From contig NC_092521.1 in NCBI RefSeq assembly GCF_037038585.1, positions 74,440,898-74,504,897 of the forward strand: DNA of 64,000 nucleotides. The letters run 5' to 3'. Shown here in pieces: positions 13,101-51,445 of this stretch (its first letter is position 1; every line of letters begins with the position of its first letter). The DNA is from Patagioenas fasciata (lineage: Eukaryota; Chordata; Aves; Columbiformes; Columbidae). The notes beneath the pieces are model-generated. The model searched no databases. It was not told where the DNA came from and saw nothing but the letters and a program-made list of their open reading frames with translations. The translations under genes and the position numbers were made by a program.

Positions 13101-14367
13101 TAGTGAAATTTAATTTCTTAAGAACTTAAATCCTCATATCTTTTGGAATGCATTGTACTGTAGGATGTCTGAGTAAATTAAATTCTCCCCTGCACACTAA
13201 AGCATCAATTTCCTTATGGTAATTATCTGCTAGATTGGATCTGTCAGTAGCAGGGAAGCATGCCTGACATTATACCCTCTTTACAAAAAATGATTACAAA
13301 AAATTAAGACGAATGAGTAAAATTAAGGCTGTGGCTGGTAAGCCTGTATAAAGCTCTCATAGATCACTTTACATAAGCTACCATTGTACTGGGTACTAAG
13401 CTTTTAATGACTAGTTGCATAATGAGGTGAAGGCCATTAAAGAACAGCAGAGGTAACCGATCACAGAGATAAGAGCTAAAAAATGATTTTCAGCCAACTA
13501 GAAGCAATTTATTATACACAAAAACACAGCTCTAACTGAAATGTCTGGATAGATGAGAAACTTCAGGAAGTTGACAGGAATTCCTTCCTGGGAAAGTTTT
13601 ACAAATATGATGGGAGCCTGTCTCTGTCACATTAGATTCTTTTTCTCTGCTATTCAGTACTCCAGAAATAGAGTGGTTTTTTGGGGTTTGATTTTCTGGT
13701 TTTTGTTTTCTTAATATGACTGGACTGTAGTGCTGCATTTCATTAGCCCAGTCAAAAGGTAAATTGGAGTGAGGCGTAGCTGGTATAAAGGAAATTCATA
13801 GCACACTGCCAGCGATCCGTGTATGGAAGCAGGTTAGTTGTTGCAAGTCAATTGATACCCTGTCCTGGGCTGAAAAACAGCATCCGTGCTACAGAACTGC
13901 CTCTCAGGCACAGGTTTTAGGGTTGCAAGGTAACATATCGCTCCCGGGGCAGTGAAAAAATGAATATGTAAGTAAATTCTCTTATAATGAGCAGTCACTT
14001 GGGGACAAAGCAGAAAAAGAGCCTAAGTGCCTTAAAGGTAGTGCAGGGTCAAATTCAGAGGTGTCCCTGTCTCATAGGGGAAACCACATCCGTAATTTAG
14101 ACAAAGGGAATGTGGGAAAGAGTGCCTAAGGAGACACAGGGCCTGCAGGAGCAGGTGAAAACCTGCAGCTGGGCTGCCTGCAGCACTCAGTGTGTAGCCA
14201 CTTTAACCCAGCCTGTGGGAGATAGACACGTGTATCCATACATATAGACACGCACACAGGCACATGCACACATGTACAAGCATGTTCACTGTGTTTGTAT
14301 AAAACCCTATTGTTTACTGAGGGGCACAGCATTTACAATACCAACCAAAGAAAAGAAAAGTCTACGA
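10141..14367. other. Intergenic, nothing recognised
   Basis: AT-rich. Contains short A/T simple tracts (10590-10740) and, near 14220-14285, a degenerate CA-type repeat. No exon or element is supported. Confidence 0.6.
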
Positions 14368-14430
14368 GAGACTTTTTTAATCAAAAAAAGAGACTTTTTA
14401 ATCAAAAAAGGAGACTTTTAAATCAAAAAG
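14368..14430 (+). repeat. Three tandem copies of a 20-22-bp unit
   Basis: Three imperfect copies of GAGACTTTTTAATCAAAAA in a row, differing mainly in T and A run lengths. The open frame through it (Asn-Gln-Lys repeats) is a by-product. Confidence 0.8.
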
Positions 14431-14584
14431 AACATGGGGAAGCTACTTCCCCTTCTTTCCTCTTTTTTTCCCACATCTCTGTTATGTGATATGGACGCTC
14501 AGTGATCTCATGGTTTAAAGCATTCAACAAGGCCACATGAACCATAAACTGCCTGAATATAGGGGAGTTTCTACTAAAAAATAG

Positions 14585-15035
14585 GAGAGTGTCCAGAGCA
14601 GGGCCACAGAGATGGTTATGGGGCTAAGGCACATAATCTAAGGACTAGGGAACTGGGTTACCTTAGGCTGAAGAAAAGGAGTTAGATGGGAGGGTGTAAT
14701 TGCAGTCTTTAACTAACCAAAGAAAGATTATAGAATACACAGATGTTTCTATGAGGTGCGATGCCAAGTTACATGGTGCAATGGTGACAAACCATAACAT
14801 AGACAATATGAGAAGAAGATGCTCACAGGAGAGTTGGGAAGCACTGGAACATACTGCCTAGAGAGGCTGTGGAGTCTCCATTCTTAAAGATTTTTCGTAA
14901 TCCATCTGGGTAAGGCCTTGAGCAACATGCTTCGCTTTCACTGTTGGCCTCATTTTGAACAGGGGGTTTATACAGGTGACCTCCAGAGCTCCACTCCAAA
15001 CTGTATTTTTTTATGACTCTGTGATTTTTTTCTGA
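14585..15035 (+). mobile_element. Old CR1 LINE fragment (plus)
   Basis: Degenerate CR1 3'-UTR order: GAGTGTCCAGAGCAGGGCCAC, a GGCTGAAGAAAAGG block, CACTGGAACATACTGCCTAG, GGCTGTGGAGTCTCC, and an ATGACTCTGTGATTT tail. Diverged with an internal gap, so an old copy. Confidence 0.75.
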
Positions 15036-18000
15036 GGCTGATGGCCATCTTATTCCCATTGCAGTCGTGACTCCTACCCATATCTCTTCTTCCCAAGTAC
15101 ATATCCTAATTCCCAGGGGACAGGCTGCTGGGGGACATTGGTTCTTTATTGTTGCTTTCTGGAACTTGATCTTGCTTATTTATGCACTGTGGCAGGTAAT
15201 TCTGTGCAAGATCTGGAGCAAATTTCTGCAACTCTGTTTGTGTGAGCAAATTAAACACCACTGGCGAAATTGTTCCTGGCTGTACAAGTGCACCAGATCC
15301 ACTATTGTATTTTTAACATGGCATCTGGGATATTTTGGTTCATTCTGAAGACCATTCTTCTCCACCCACCCAAAACCATCTCAAACATCAATTCAGAAAT
15401 TGGTAAGAGTTACCAATTCTTATTTACCTGTGGTTTCTTTGTCTTGGAGTCTTGTTGAGGTAACAGTATGGATATTGGCAATTCCTTGACCCAAATGCCA
15501 TGAAGTGGCCCTTGATGTGTTTTAATTCACCAGTGCAGACACAGCTTCAGTGTTCAGGGAATGTTCAGACAAAAGAGTCAACTACAGGATGCACTGGCAA
15601 TTGTGCAGCTTGATGTGTATTATGGGGAGGAGACTTAATCTCAGTTTTTGATTTGAGTTATTAAATCCCACCTGACTTCTGCTTTTGGCGTATATTGTCC
15701 TCCACGCACCTACCCTTTAGCCATTGGAAAGCTGCAGCCCAATTTACATAACACTGAAGTCAGTGGATGCTTTTGAATTTTATTTTATTTTTACTTGGAG
15801 CTTGTCCAGTCTACTGATAAGGTAAAGAGTTGGAGTTATCTTGCATTTAGGCAGCTTTAGCAAGGCTGTATTAAGACTTTTCTTTTTAATAATTTACATT
15901 TGTTATGTGGCCTGCCTTCTACAAAATCTTCAGTCATTCCAGTCATTTCTCCTTTATTCTCTAATTATTTTAAATGTAAATCAGTTTGATTTACAGCCTG
16001 CTGACTGTGTCATTATTTGAGATGTATACATACTAGCATATTTACTGTGTCAAACTGATGGTGGCTAATACAATTATATGCTTTTTTCACTGATGTCTGA
16101 TCTGCTAATTAACTGGAAAATATTTTGATTGGGTGACTGCTTACTCAAATTATTTAATTGTCCCACGCAAGGCTGTCAGCAAAAAATATGAAAATGAGCC
16201 TAGGAATTTCTGTGAGATTTCACACTAACAGCTCTTTAGGTTAGGGCTGGAATTAGACAAATGGAGAAACACCAAGAGTAATGTGGAACCTGCAGGAAAA
16301 GAAATTAGCCCCCATTTTAATTTAAATACAGAATAATAGTAATAGTGCTTGTGTTTTGTCTATCCCTTTTCCTGCTTGTTTTTCTTCTTCACAAAGCACG
16401 GCACCCTTATTCCATACTAAAAGAGTATGTGTGTGGAAGAGAGGAAGGTTAAGAGAACTGAGGGCATGATATAGGTAACTGGAAAGCCCTAACTCTTAGG
16501 TCTGGGCCTGGTCAACTGGACTGGACTTTTTTCTGATCCTGGGTGGGCTTTTCATCCTAAATTGACCGGCAGTCGCTCGTGAACAGAACATGAGAGTAAG
16601 CTGCAAGTACTTTTGTCAGCTGAGAGTTCTACTTTTACCCTGTTCAGAATTCATTGGACATTCTTTCTTCCAAAAGCATAGAGGTCCTGTAAGAAACTTA
16701 GTTCTGTTTTTAAGGAGAAAGTCTAAGATTTTTTAAAATTATTTTTCTAACTAAAAGTAGTGGACTCACTGAATACTCAAAGGTTCTTGTCAAAGGAAAT
16801 GTCTGAATTTAATAGACATATCCTTGCTTTACTGAATAACTGAAATATTTTGCATACTGTCAGACTTCCTATCAGCAACGAAGCAATTAATTAGTTTAAG
16901 TGTTGTTGAGTGACTGATCTATAAGTTTTTTGGTGGTCATTGATATAAACAAGAAGATTTACACCACAAGATTCAGCAAGGTGTATGCTGTTCAAGAACT
17001 GAGAGTCAGCAATGTGCTTGTGCTCAGCTTTGCCTGTATAGAGATATTTTCTTGAATCAAAGGGCCAAAGCAAAGATGAGAAAAGCTGCACAAATGTAAT
17101 TTCACATGAATAGTTCCATTGAGTTCTTTCATACTGCTACTTGTGTGGTCTAGATCTTTATTAGGAAGTCCTGGAAATTTCATTTTGTGTTTTAATTGTG
17201 AGAATGTTGAATAAATTCGTGGCAAAATCCTAAACAAATGAGAGTACATGCAATTTACACATGCAGATTTGTTTCATGCAGAGTGACAACAAGGAGCCAT
17301 ACAATGCCTTTTATCTAAAGATGCAGCCTGATTATTATAATTTTAATGGCAGCAGCGGTAGGACAGGGTGAAAGAAACACCGCTCAGGGTGCCCTGATGT
17401 TACCCAGCTGCTGAGTTACTGATTCTCCAAAGTCGCACACACAGGAAAATGAAACCACCAGTCTGTGGAACATGGGGGCTTAAAGGCCTTTGACTTTTAG
17501 GGCCTACATGTATATGATATCTGTCATAAACTTACTACATATGCTCATTACTAGACTAATAATGAGCACACAGCAGCAGTAACGGCTTTGTCGGGTTCCA
17601 TAAGCAACTGCTGTTTTTCAGAGAAGATATGAGGCACGGTCTTGACTTCTTTCTGTCACTAAATGTCATGCAATGGTATTTGTGAGGGAAGGGGTGTCAT
17701 CATTTCTTAAAACAAAGCCAACGATTATATTTTCTAAGTACAAATGGGCCATGGCTTGGATGGTAAGCAGCTGTCCTGCCTCAGCATGAGGCAGGTCAGT
17801 ATTTCGGGAGCAATTTCCTCTGGGACGGCTCAATACAAACTTTGCAGGGCTGCTTTGTGTTTCCGCACACTGGGGAAGACTGAGTTCTGTTCTAAAGTGT
17901 AAGCGAAGTCTCTGGAGTCCTGCATTGCTGGGGGGACAGAAAAGACAGCAGCGGCTGAGAGATGCTGAGACCAAAGCAAGCAGATTCTAGCCACCAGCAG

Positions 18001-21000
18001 AGGGGAATACCCCACTTAAACTTTGCCTTCTCCTCTGCTCTGCCAAACTTCATCAAGTAAATAATACTTTATCTCTCAAATACCTTCTGAAAGCAACACA
18101 AATTCTCTACTTGTTAAGGTGGTTTTATATTTTTAATTGTACTTTAAAAAAAAGCTTCCATCTACAGCGAAACAAAACAAAGTTTCCAGTTATTATATGC
18201 TTTTGGTTTCTGTCTCCTCTATAAGTACCTTATTTTCTCCAGTCATTTTCAAGATTTCAGGGTAGGATCACCACAGCCTTTTATATCATATTATTTTCCT
18301 ACCATGAAGTTGTTTATGTGTATTGTTTACCCAACAGACATTTCTCTTTCACTTGGTATATTCATTACTAAATAATTTTGTGAGAAGATACAGGCCACTG
18401 ATCTTTTGTAATTTGCATCCCCATACTCCAAGCTATGTTGAAAGCAAAGCTTTTTGGTCCTCTTGCTTTGGAAGTACATTAATATTTCTATGACCTTTAG
18501 TAGATGGCAGATGAGAAGCATTAGGAATAAAATAACAAACAAACCAAAGGAAACCAATTTTTTAAAATGCATATTTCTGAAAGGAGCAAAAAGGAAAAGA
18601 ATCTAGTCTAAAAAATATGAACTTTACCTAGAGTTATGATAATTGTTCCATTGCAGCTTATTTTTCTATGTAAAAATGTTTCTTTATGATCAATCTATCA
18701 ACGTAGTGCTAAAATGTATTTTAAGGGGTTTAGTAGCTATGCATACAAAAAATATATAGATACTGTTTAGAGATATTTAGAAAGAAATATAATAGTTTAA
18801 AATGTGTTTATTTACCTGTGTACACTGAAGTGACCATATTAAAAGCACAGTCACTGTGCTAACAACTACTTTACATAAAATGACTTCAAATTATTTAACT
18901 TCCAAAGCCTGCTGAGAAATCCTGTGAAACAAGATGCAAATGTAGTGACTTTTTGCATGATATAAATGCTCTGCTTTAGAAGATTACTCTTTCTGAAGCC
19001 TTCAGAAGAATGTAGAAGGGAAAACCAACTACATTCTACCCAGGAAACCATTTCTCTCATGGCAGCATTGTTTTTCAGTGGTTTTACTACACAGCGGAAG
19101 CCAACTCTGTTCCTGTTCATCTCGGTGTCGATGCCATAACTCAAAGGAACAGATCCAAAAATGATTTTTAGTGACTTGAAATTTGACTGAATTATAAACA
19201 CCATGTATAGATTAACATCATCTATGATTCAGAAAGGCTTTTAACAGATGGAAAGCAGAAGTTGTCCCATGAACTAAAGCTTTTGTTCAATGGTTTCTAA
19301 CTGGAGGCAAAACTGAGATTCTTTAACAGCAGCCTTCTTTCACATACTTTAGATCATATACTTTCTATCATATGCCACAGTATGAAGTGAAAGGATATTC
19401 CAAGGGAGGGTTTATTTCTCTTTAGGACAGCATAGAAGAGCCACAAAATTTTAAAATAGCAATAACCACTTCACCATACCATGAATCACATGAATCTGCT
19501 ATTTATAGGACTGACCTGATGGCAAGAATTCCCTTCTGTCTTTACTATCAAGAGCAAAGCTATTTCAGCCAGCAGAAACCGGAATAAGCCTTATATAGAA
19601 TGCGTCACATACTTATTTTTTAATTGCTACGTTTATAAGTTCTTCTGTTTCAATGTATTAAAAATTTTCCTCCTCAAAGTTTCAAGGAATACTATCTTAT
19701 AATTTTAAGATCAAAACATAGATTTGTCAAAATCATAAGAACTTCTTAATGGGAAAAGCAGTTGAAAACATGCTTTTTGTTGCTCTAATTAGGGACTTCT
19801 TTATGGTTTGGATACAAGCATTTCCTTTCCATTTGCTCTTTAAGCTCAAGGGTTTGTTGCTCTTTGTTCAAGTTTTCAGAGAAACTGAAAGTACCTAGAA
19901 ACTGACTTTAAAAAATACCTTTCCTCCCCACTGTTTATTATTTTTTTTTATAAATTTCCTCAGCTTGATCTAGCAGTCTGGAGAAGTGTAAATCATCCTT
20001 ACGCATTTTTTACAATTTTGATTTATCTAGAGGATTTCTAACACACACAACTTTCACTCTCTAGATGTAGAGGTTCTGTCTCTTAACCAACCTGTAAAGT
20101 CAGATAAAACTATGCTGAGTTATTCAGATGACAACCTGCTCTATTTTAAATATAGCTCCCATCTCCTTGGATTATGGTGTTTTAATTATGCTGTGTGTAA
20201 AATGCTTTTATACGTAAAGTAACCAATCTGAACTTACTCAAGCGATGGCACCTGTCTTGGCGACCAATGTTCTCAGTCCACTGCTGGTTTAACATGTGAT
20301 CAGTTTTCATCTGCTAATTTGAATGGACTCTAAGTTTCTGTGCAAGATATAGCCTGTGATGCTGTATTGCATTGCATAAAGACAAATCCTACATTCTTAC
20401 CCAAAGTCAGATCACTCTCCACTGCAGAGCTGAGCTCCAAAAGATTCAGTTGGAATCCTTCTCGAGTATATGTATTGCCACAGCTTTTGTAACCAGTAAC
20501 AAATTTGTAAATAATTGTATATGATACATAAAATTTGAACAGGAAATAATAAACCCAATTTGCAAAAGAGGCTCTGTTTTCATTTAAAAATATTCACTGA
20601 CTTGTGTACATGCACAGCTCCCAAATGGACAAACACAAAAGGCAAAGGCAGGTTGTACTTGTACATATGCTTTAATTTTGCATATATACCCCTAAGTTCT
20701 AACCGAATGCATCCAGATAAACTGACTAGATGAGACCATCTCTTTTAAAAAATCAGGTATCAGTGATTTGTGCATGACGGAAATACAGAAAGCTAAAAGT
20801 GATATCCTTTCTGTGTTAGGTCAAACATTCCAAGAACTGGAAACTTTTTGCTCCACTTTAGGATAAACAATCTGCTACAGTCTTCTTAGGAGAAATAGTA
20901 TACCTTAGCATCAGTGCTTGTCTTGTTTAGCTGTTGTCTCACATTCCCTAGGGACTTGTCTATCCTCTATGACTGAGATTTGCTCAGCATTGTCAGGGAT

Positions 21001-22031
21001 TTGGATGCTCAGTTCCAGTTATTGTTGCTGAGGACCTAAGCCCTTTGTTGAGTGATGTTAGTTCTTTCTGTGGATTTGCTATCTTCTGGCTCTGTGCTTT
21101 ATGTTCCCTACCTTTCAGTATTTCCAATGAGTCTTTGGTCTGCTCTTAAAAAGGCCTTTTGCCATGGGTGCATTTTATGATCCTTCACAGAAAGCCCTTA
21201 AATGGCTAGGTGAAAGTTATTTCTTACAAATATGTTACACGCAAATGCACCTCAAAAACCTACTGGAGAAAAGCAAGCAGGAGGGGTAATGGAGCAGGAA
21301 AAATAGATGATTTGGATAATACCAGAGACTTTGGGACAGAAACTTCTGAGCAAGCTGTCAGGCTGTCCAAACTGGAATCCACTATTTGGACTGTTTTGGC
21401 CTCTGGAGCACAAGACAACTTCCTGAACTACAAATTTGTATTTGGTCTTCTTTTTCTCAGGGTTGCAACTTCCTCATGGTGTCCACACCACCACCAAAAA
21501 ATAAAACAGTGCCAAGACAAAGGCTTAAGTTCTGGCCCACCATCTTCCCTGTTTAACTGTTTTCAGTTTAAGCCCAAGAGAATTTAAGCATGGATGCAAA
21601 CCACAAAGTCTTAATTAGCCTCTAGACCAGAGAACAAAAACTGTCTCCTTTTATTTACTACTCACAGAGCCAGCCCAGATAAAGATTAAAATCTCACTCT
21701 GTGACACTTAACCATCTTTGCAGGGCACACTCAGGACAGCTGGTGAGAAGGGATAATACTTTGTAATGATTTCCTAGTTAATAATGCATTTACATATGTG
21801 TGTCTGCCTGTATACATGTATATACACAAAATGTTTCTGTGAATTAATAGAACAGCTACAGCATCATTTTCTACCTTAGTAAACAAGGCAATCCAGTGCA
21901 GAGAGAAAGTTTCAAATCTTTGACTTATGAGTCCTCTTGTTTTTAATATGGTTTTAACTGTCAACACTAGTAAGTCATAAATATGAGAATAATGTAATAA
22001 GGACTACCATAGACACCCACTTCTATGTTAT
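15036..22031. other. Intergenic downstream of SPMIP7, nothing recognised
   Basis: AT-rich with no coding exon recognised. A plus-strand AATAAA near 20549 sits in a TGTAAATA-type context resembling a 3'-UTR end, but no upstream gene on that strand can be identified. The open frame at 21210-21587 has no recognisable motif. Confidence 0.55.
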
Positions 22032-22037
22032 TTTATT
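22032..22037 (-). terminator. Candidate poly(A) signal of SPMIP7
   Basis: AATAAA on the minus strand about 82 nt after the SPMIP7 stop codon, inside the run AAAATAAAATAA. It would give a very short 3' UTR. No closer hexamer is seen. Supported by position only. Confidence 0.5.
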
Positions 22038-22118
22038 TTTGTTCCGTATTTAAAGTATCCACCTATCTTCATACATTTCCTTCCTCTCAGTAATGCAGGT
22101 AGAAAGGATTGACACTTT

Positions 22119-48287
<26,169 letters not shown>

Positions 48288-48345
48288 CTTTATGCGGCAG
48301 TACACTTAAAAGACTCCACTTCTGTTTCTCCAAGTTTCTGAAGTC
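48288..48345 (-). other. SPMIP7: Probable 5' UTR part of SPMIP7 first coding exon
   Basis: Upstream of the SPMIP7 ATG is a good acceptor, TTTTTTGTCCAG, whose AG occupies 48347-48346. This suggests that the first coding exon begins at 48345 and that one or more noncoding exons lie upstream, possibly towards the CpG island near 51 kb. The segment holds an in-frame stop. No donor partner could be chosen with confidence. Confidence 0.4.
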
Positions 48346-50456
48346 CTGGACAAAAAACCACAGTAAAGCTAGAGGTCATGCTCCAGAAGATCAGTACCTA
48401 GAAACTGCAAAGAGCAAGGCAGTGGCTTAAGTAGTGAATTCTTTCCTGAAAATAAATTTATCAAGTATGGCACAAAAAGATCAGAGCCACTGAACAAGCA
48501 GAAAGATTTTGTTGCTTGGTAACGATGGAAATCACCTCACAATGAAATGTCTCCTGGTGTGAAACATGGTTCATGCATACCACAGTAATCTAGACCTTCA
48601 AGTGGATACACATAGCGATTTGAAATGGCACTACCAATTATCCATCTAGCAGAGGCAAAATCAAGAAGTTTTCAGTCTTAATAAGAATTACATGATGTTT
48701 TCATTGAAGTAAAGTAAGATGTTCTGTTGGCATCTAGATCACAAATTGAATTAAATGGAAAGATTTAACACAAACAAAACATATCAAATAAAATTACAGA
48801 TAACTGCAAATCCAGAAAACTTACAATTATTACTTGGAATACGCAAATTACATTGACACCAGAGTTTTCTGTGCAGTATAACTTCCTCCAGAGTTCTGGC
48901 ATTTGTTCTATCAGGTTGGCAAATCCATTAATGTCTCAGGTCATAATATGCAGTACTCATTTCTGAATCCCAAGCTCGAGGGACTTCATTTACCAATCTA
49001 AAAAAAAAAGCAGTTTGATTTAGAGAGGTCTTCTCTGTACTAATTCAGTGCCATGTGCGAAGGTCTGGCACTTTGGAAAAATGAAACTACAGTTATTTGG
49101 ACAGCTCGTTTTCACACTATGGTGGCCTTAATTTTGTGGTCTTGTCAGGAGAAATTAGGGTACAGTGTCTGATTATTCTCTCATTTATGTTAGTCTCACA
49201 CAGGTGTAACTTTCCTGAATTGCCAACATGCTCTTGACTAACATGAAATCACAAATAAGCCTAACATTTATTACAGTATAGGTTTTTAGCAATAAAAAGT
49301 TGTGTTCCATAATGCAGAACCATGTTGGGGTGTTTTTTGGAGTAGTTTGCTGATGGACTAGATAAAAAAAAAATATAGCTTTCTTCTTTATCAAGACAGC
49401 TTTTATATATAGATCACAAGAACTAAAATGGGTAAAACATGACAGATGAAAACACTATATATGCAGTACCAGCACTGTAAGGCTAAGCCAACAACATGAA
49501 AATACAGAATTGTCTATCTGACATGTCTTGTGTCCACATTCTATCATAGTTATACATTTAAGTTAGCAAAAAGATACTTCCAAAATTTTCTTTCTGCCAG
49601 TAGCAAGCCTTTCATGCCATACTGGTGTCTATATTTACTGACACTCTGTAATGTCCGTGACAATACATTCAGTTTTACTGTAGAAGCAACATCCAGTGTT
49701 GCAGAATGATCTTTTCCACCCCTGCCTACCTTCTTCTGGAAAGATTTAGACAGAGATGGCATGAGAAGCAAAGACACAGGACCCAGGTAGGGTACAGGAG
49801 GTAAGGCATTGCAAAGATGACTCATGGTTTTTGCATTCATTTGCAGAGTGAAATGCAATTAAATCTTTACTTTGGATTTCACATTCTGTCCAGATTATCC
49901 TGGGAAGTAAATTTGCCACGTAAGGCTGAATTATTTTTTCTGTCAATTTTTAGAAGTGATCTGTGCTGTAGGGATGCACACAGATGAGCTGGTCATGTGT
50001 CTAAGGTAGTCTTCTTTACTAGATGTCCGTCTTTTAACCTTGCTTCAGGTTTCCCGTGGAGAAGTCTTTTGGGTTCTTTGAAGTAGACAGGTACTTTTCT
50101 TCTCTGGCACAATGACAACACACTAGATTTTCCAATACAGTGAAATATTCCTATCAGACCTTATTTGCTTCCTAGATAACCCATTTTCCCCCTCTCTGTC
50201 ATTCTTTCAAAAAATTCTTTCCGTAACCTACTGCAAATTAAATACTCTCATGCCATGGAAAACATGCAAATATCCTGGGATTCCAGAAAGTTTCTTAATT
50301 GCCTTTTTGTAGCAGATCAATGAAGACTAAGCAGCACAGCTGCAAATGCTCATGATAGTGACTAGACCAGCACAGTTCTTTGTTTTTGCAATGGAAACTT
50401 CCTTACTCTCTTTTGTTTGGTTGGTTGGTTGGGGTTTTTTTAGGAACAATTGCATT
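48346..50456. other. Upstream region between SPMIP7 and the CR1/CpG island
   Basis: Just over 2 kb of AT-rich sequence with no element recognised. It would hold the SPMIP7 5' intron if a noncoding first exon exists nearer the CpG island. Confidence 0.5.
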
Positions 50457-50722
50457 GAATCACAGAATCATAGAATCATTCCAGTTGGAAGAGATCCTCA
50501 AGATGATTGAGTCCAAACATGACCTGACTCTAGCACTAAACCATGTCCCTAATAACTTTGTCTGAACACCTTTTAAACACCTCCAGGGATGGTGACTCAA
50601 TCAATTCCCTGGGCAGACTGTTCCAGTGCCTGACAACCCTTTCTGTGAAGAATTTTTTCCTAATACCCAATCTGAACCTTCCCTGGTGCAACTTGAGGCC
50701 ACTTCCTCTTGTCCTATGCAGC
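50457..50722 (-). mobile_element. CR1 LINE 3' fragment (minus)
   Basis: It starts with the complement of the CR1 tail (ATCACAGAATCATAGAATCA), continues with the line TTGGAAGAGATCCT and the CR1 3'-UTR order (CCTGGGCAGACTGTTCCAGTG, then TTTCTGTGAAGAA). It is 5'-truncated, possibly reaching about 50790. It lies between SPMIP7 and ZPBP and ends close to the CpG island. Confidence 0.88.
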
Positions 50723-50849
50723 AAGTTCTGGGCACTTTTGGCCATGCCCAGGTGCAGTCTCTGCACCACTGCAGCCTGGCTCTTTCAAAGCAGCTCCTGG
50801 AACGGTGGTGTGGGTGTGCTGGTGCGTTATTGGATTGGGATTAATTATG

Positions 50850-51445
50850 TATGACCGGCAGCTGGACGACGGAGGATGGAGCTGCCGCGGCGGCAGATGT
50901 TTCCCCGGGGTGTGAGGATGTGAAAGCCTGTCCTCCCCTCCCCTCTTTGGCCAGAGGTGCGAGTGCAGAGCCTGGCACTGCGGCTGGGAAAGCCCCGCCG
51001 CTGACTTCCCGCGGCAGGGAGGGCAGCAGGGCGGCCTCCACCCACCGGGCTCGCCCCGACCCCGCGCTGCGCCGGGCAGCCCGACACCGACACCGGCCTC
51101 GCCGCGCCGCGCCCGCCCGCGCGCTCCGCCAAGCGGCCCTTGGGGGGCGGCTAACGGCTGCCGCGCGCCGCGGCGGTCGGAAGAGGCGCTGGGGCCCTTG
51201 GGCGATGTGGGCGGGAGGCTGCCGGTGGGCAACGGCCGCCGCCGGCCGCCTCCTCCTCCTCCTGTTGCTGCTGATCCTGCTGCAGGCACCCCCCGCAGGT
51301 ACCGTCCCGGACGGTGGGGTGCCTCTCGCCTCAGGCCGGCGACACGCGGAAGCTCGGGCAGGTGCCGGGGCGGCGGGGTCGAGCCCCAGGCTGCCCCTTC
51401 CCAGCTGGGCGCAGCGCTGTTTCCCGTCCCTGCCCTGCTTGGAGC
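50850..51445. promoter_or_regulatory. CpG island over the ZPBP start
   Basis: About 600 bp that is strongly GC-rich and dense in CG dinucleotides, in an otherwise AT-rich window, covering ZPBP exon 1 and its upstream flank. It is the only obvious CpG island here and is the best promoter candidate for ZPBP. It may also serve SPMIP7 through an unseen noncoding first exon on the minus strand. No clear TATA box is seen. Long open frames on both strands here are by-products of base composition. Confidence 0.8.
51205..51298 (+). CDS. ZPBP: ZPBP exon 1 (signal peptide)
   Basis: The ATG in context GGGCGATGT starts MWAGGCRW, followed by a hydrophobic core of eight Leu and ILL, then QAPPA, a typical secretory signal with cleavage near APPA-G. 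The donor is CGCAG|GTACCG. The same frame is open upstream to an ATG at 50851, but that would bury the signal peptide behind about 118 residues of Arg/Ala-rich CpG-island translation, so the start at 51205 is preferred. Confidence 0.85.

Noticed and set aside
14220-14285. A CA microsatellite
   Set aside because: Too degenerate (interspersed CAC, CAT, GTG) to call as a defined repeat.
21210-21587. A 125-codon plus-strand open frame downstream of SPMIP7
   Set aside because: Mixed composition with no motif or family resemblance; sits antisense in the 3' intergenic region without exon signals.
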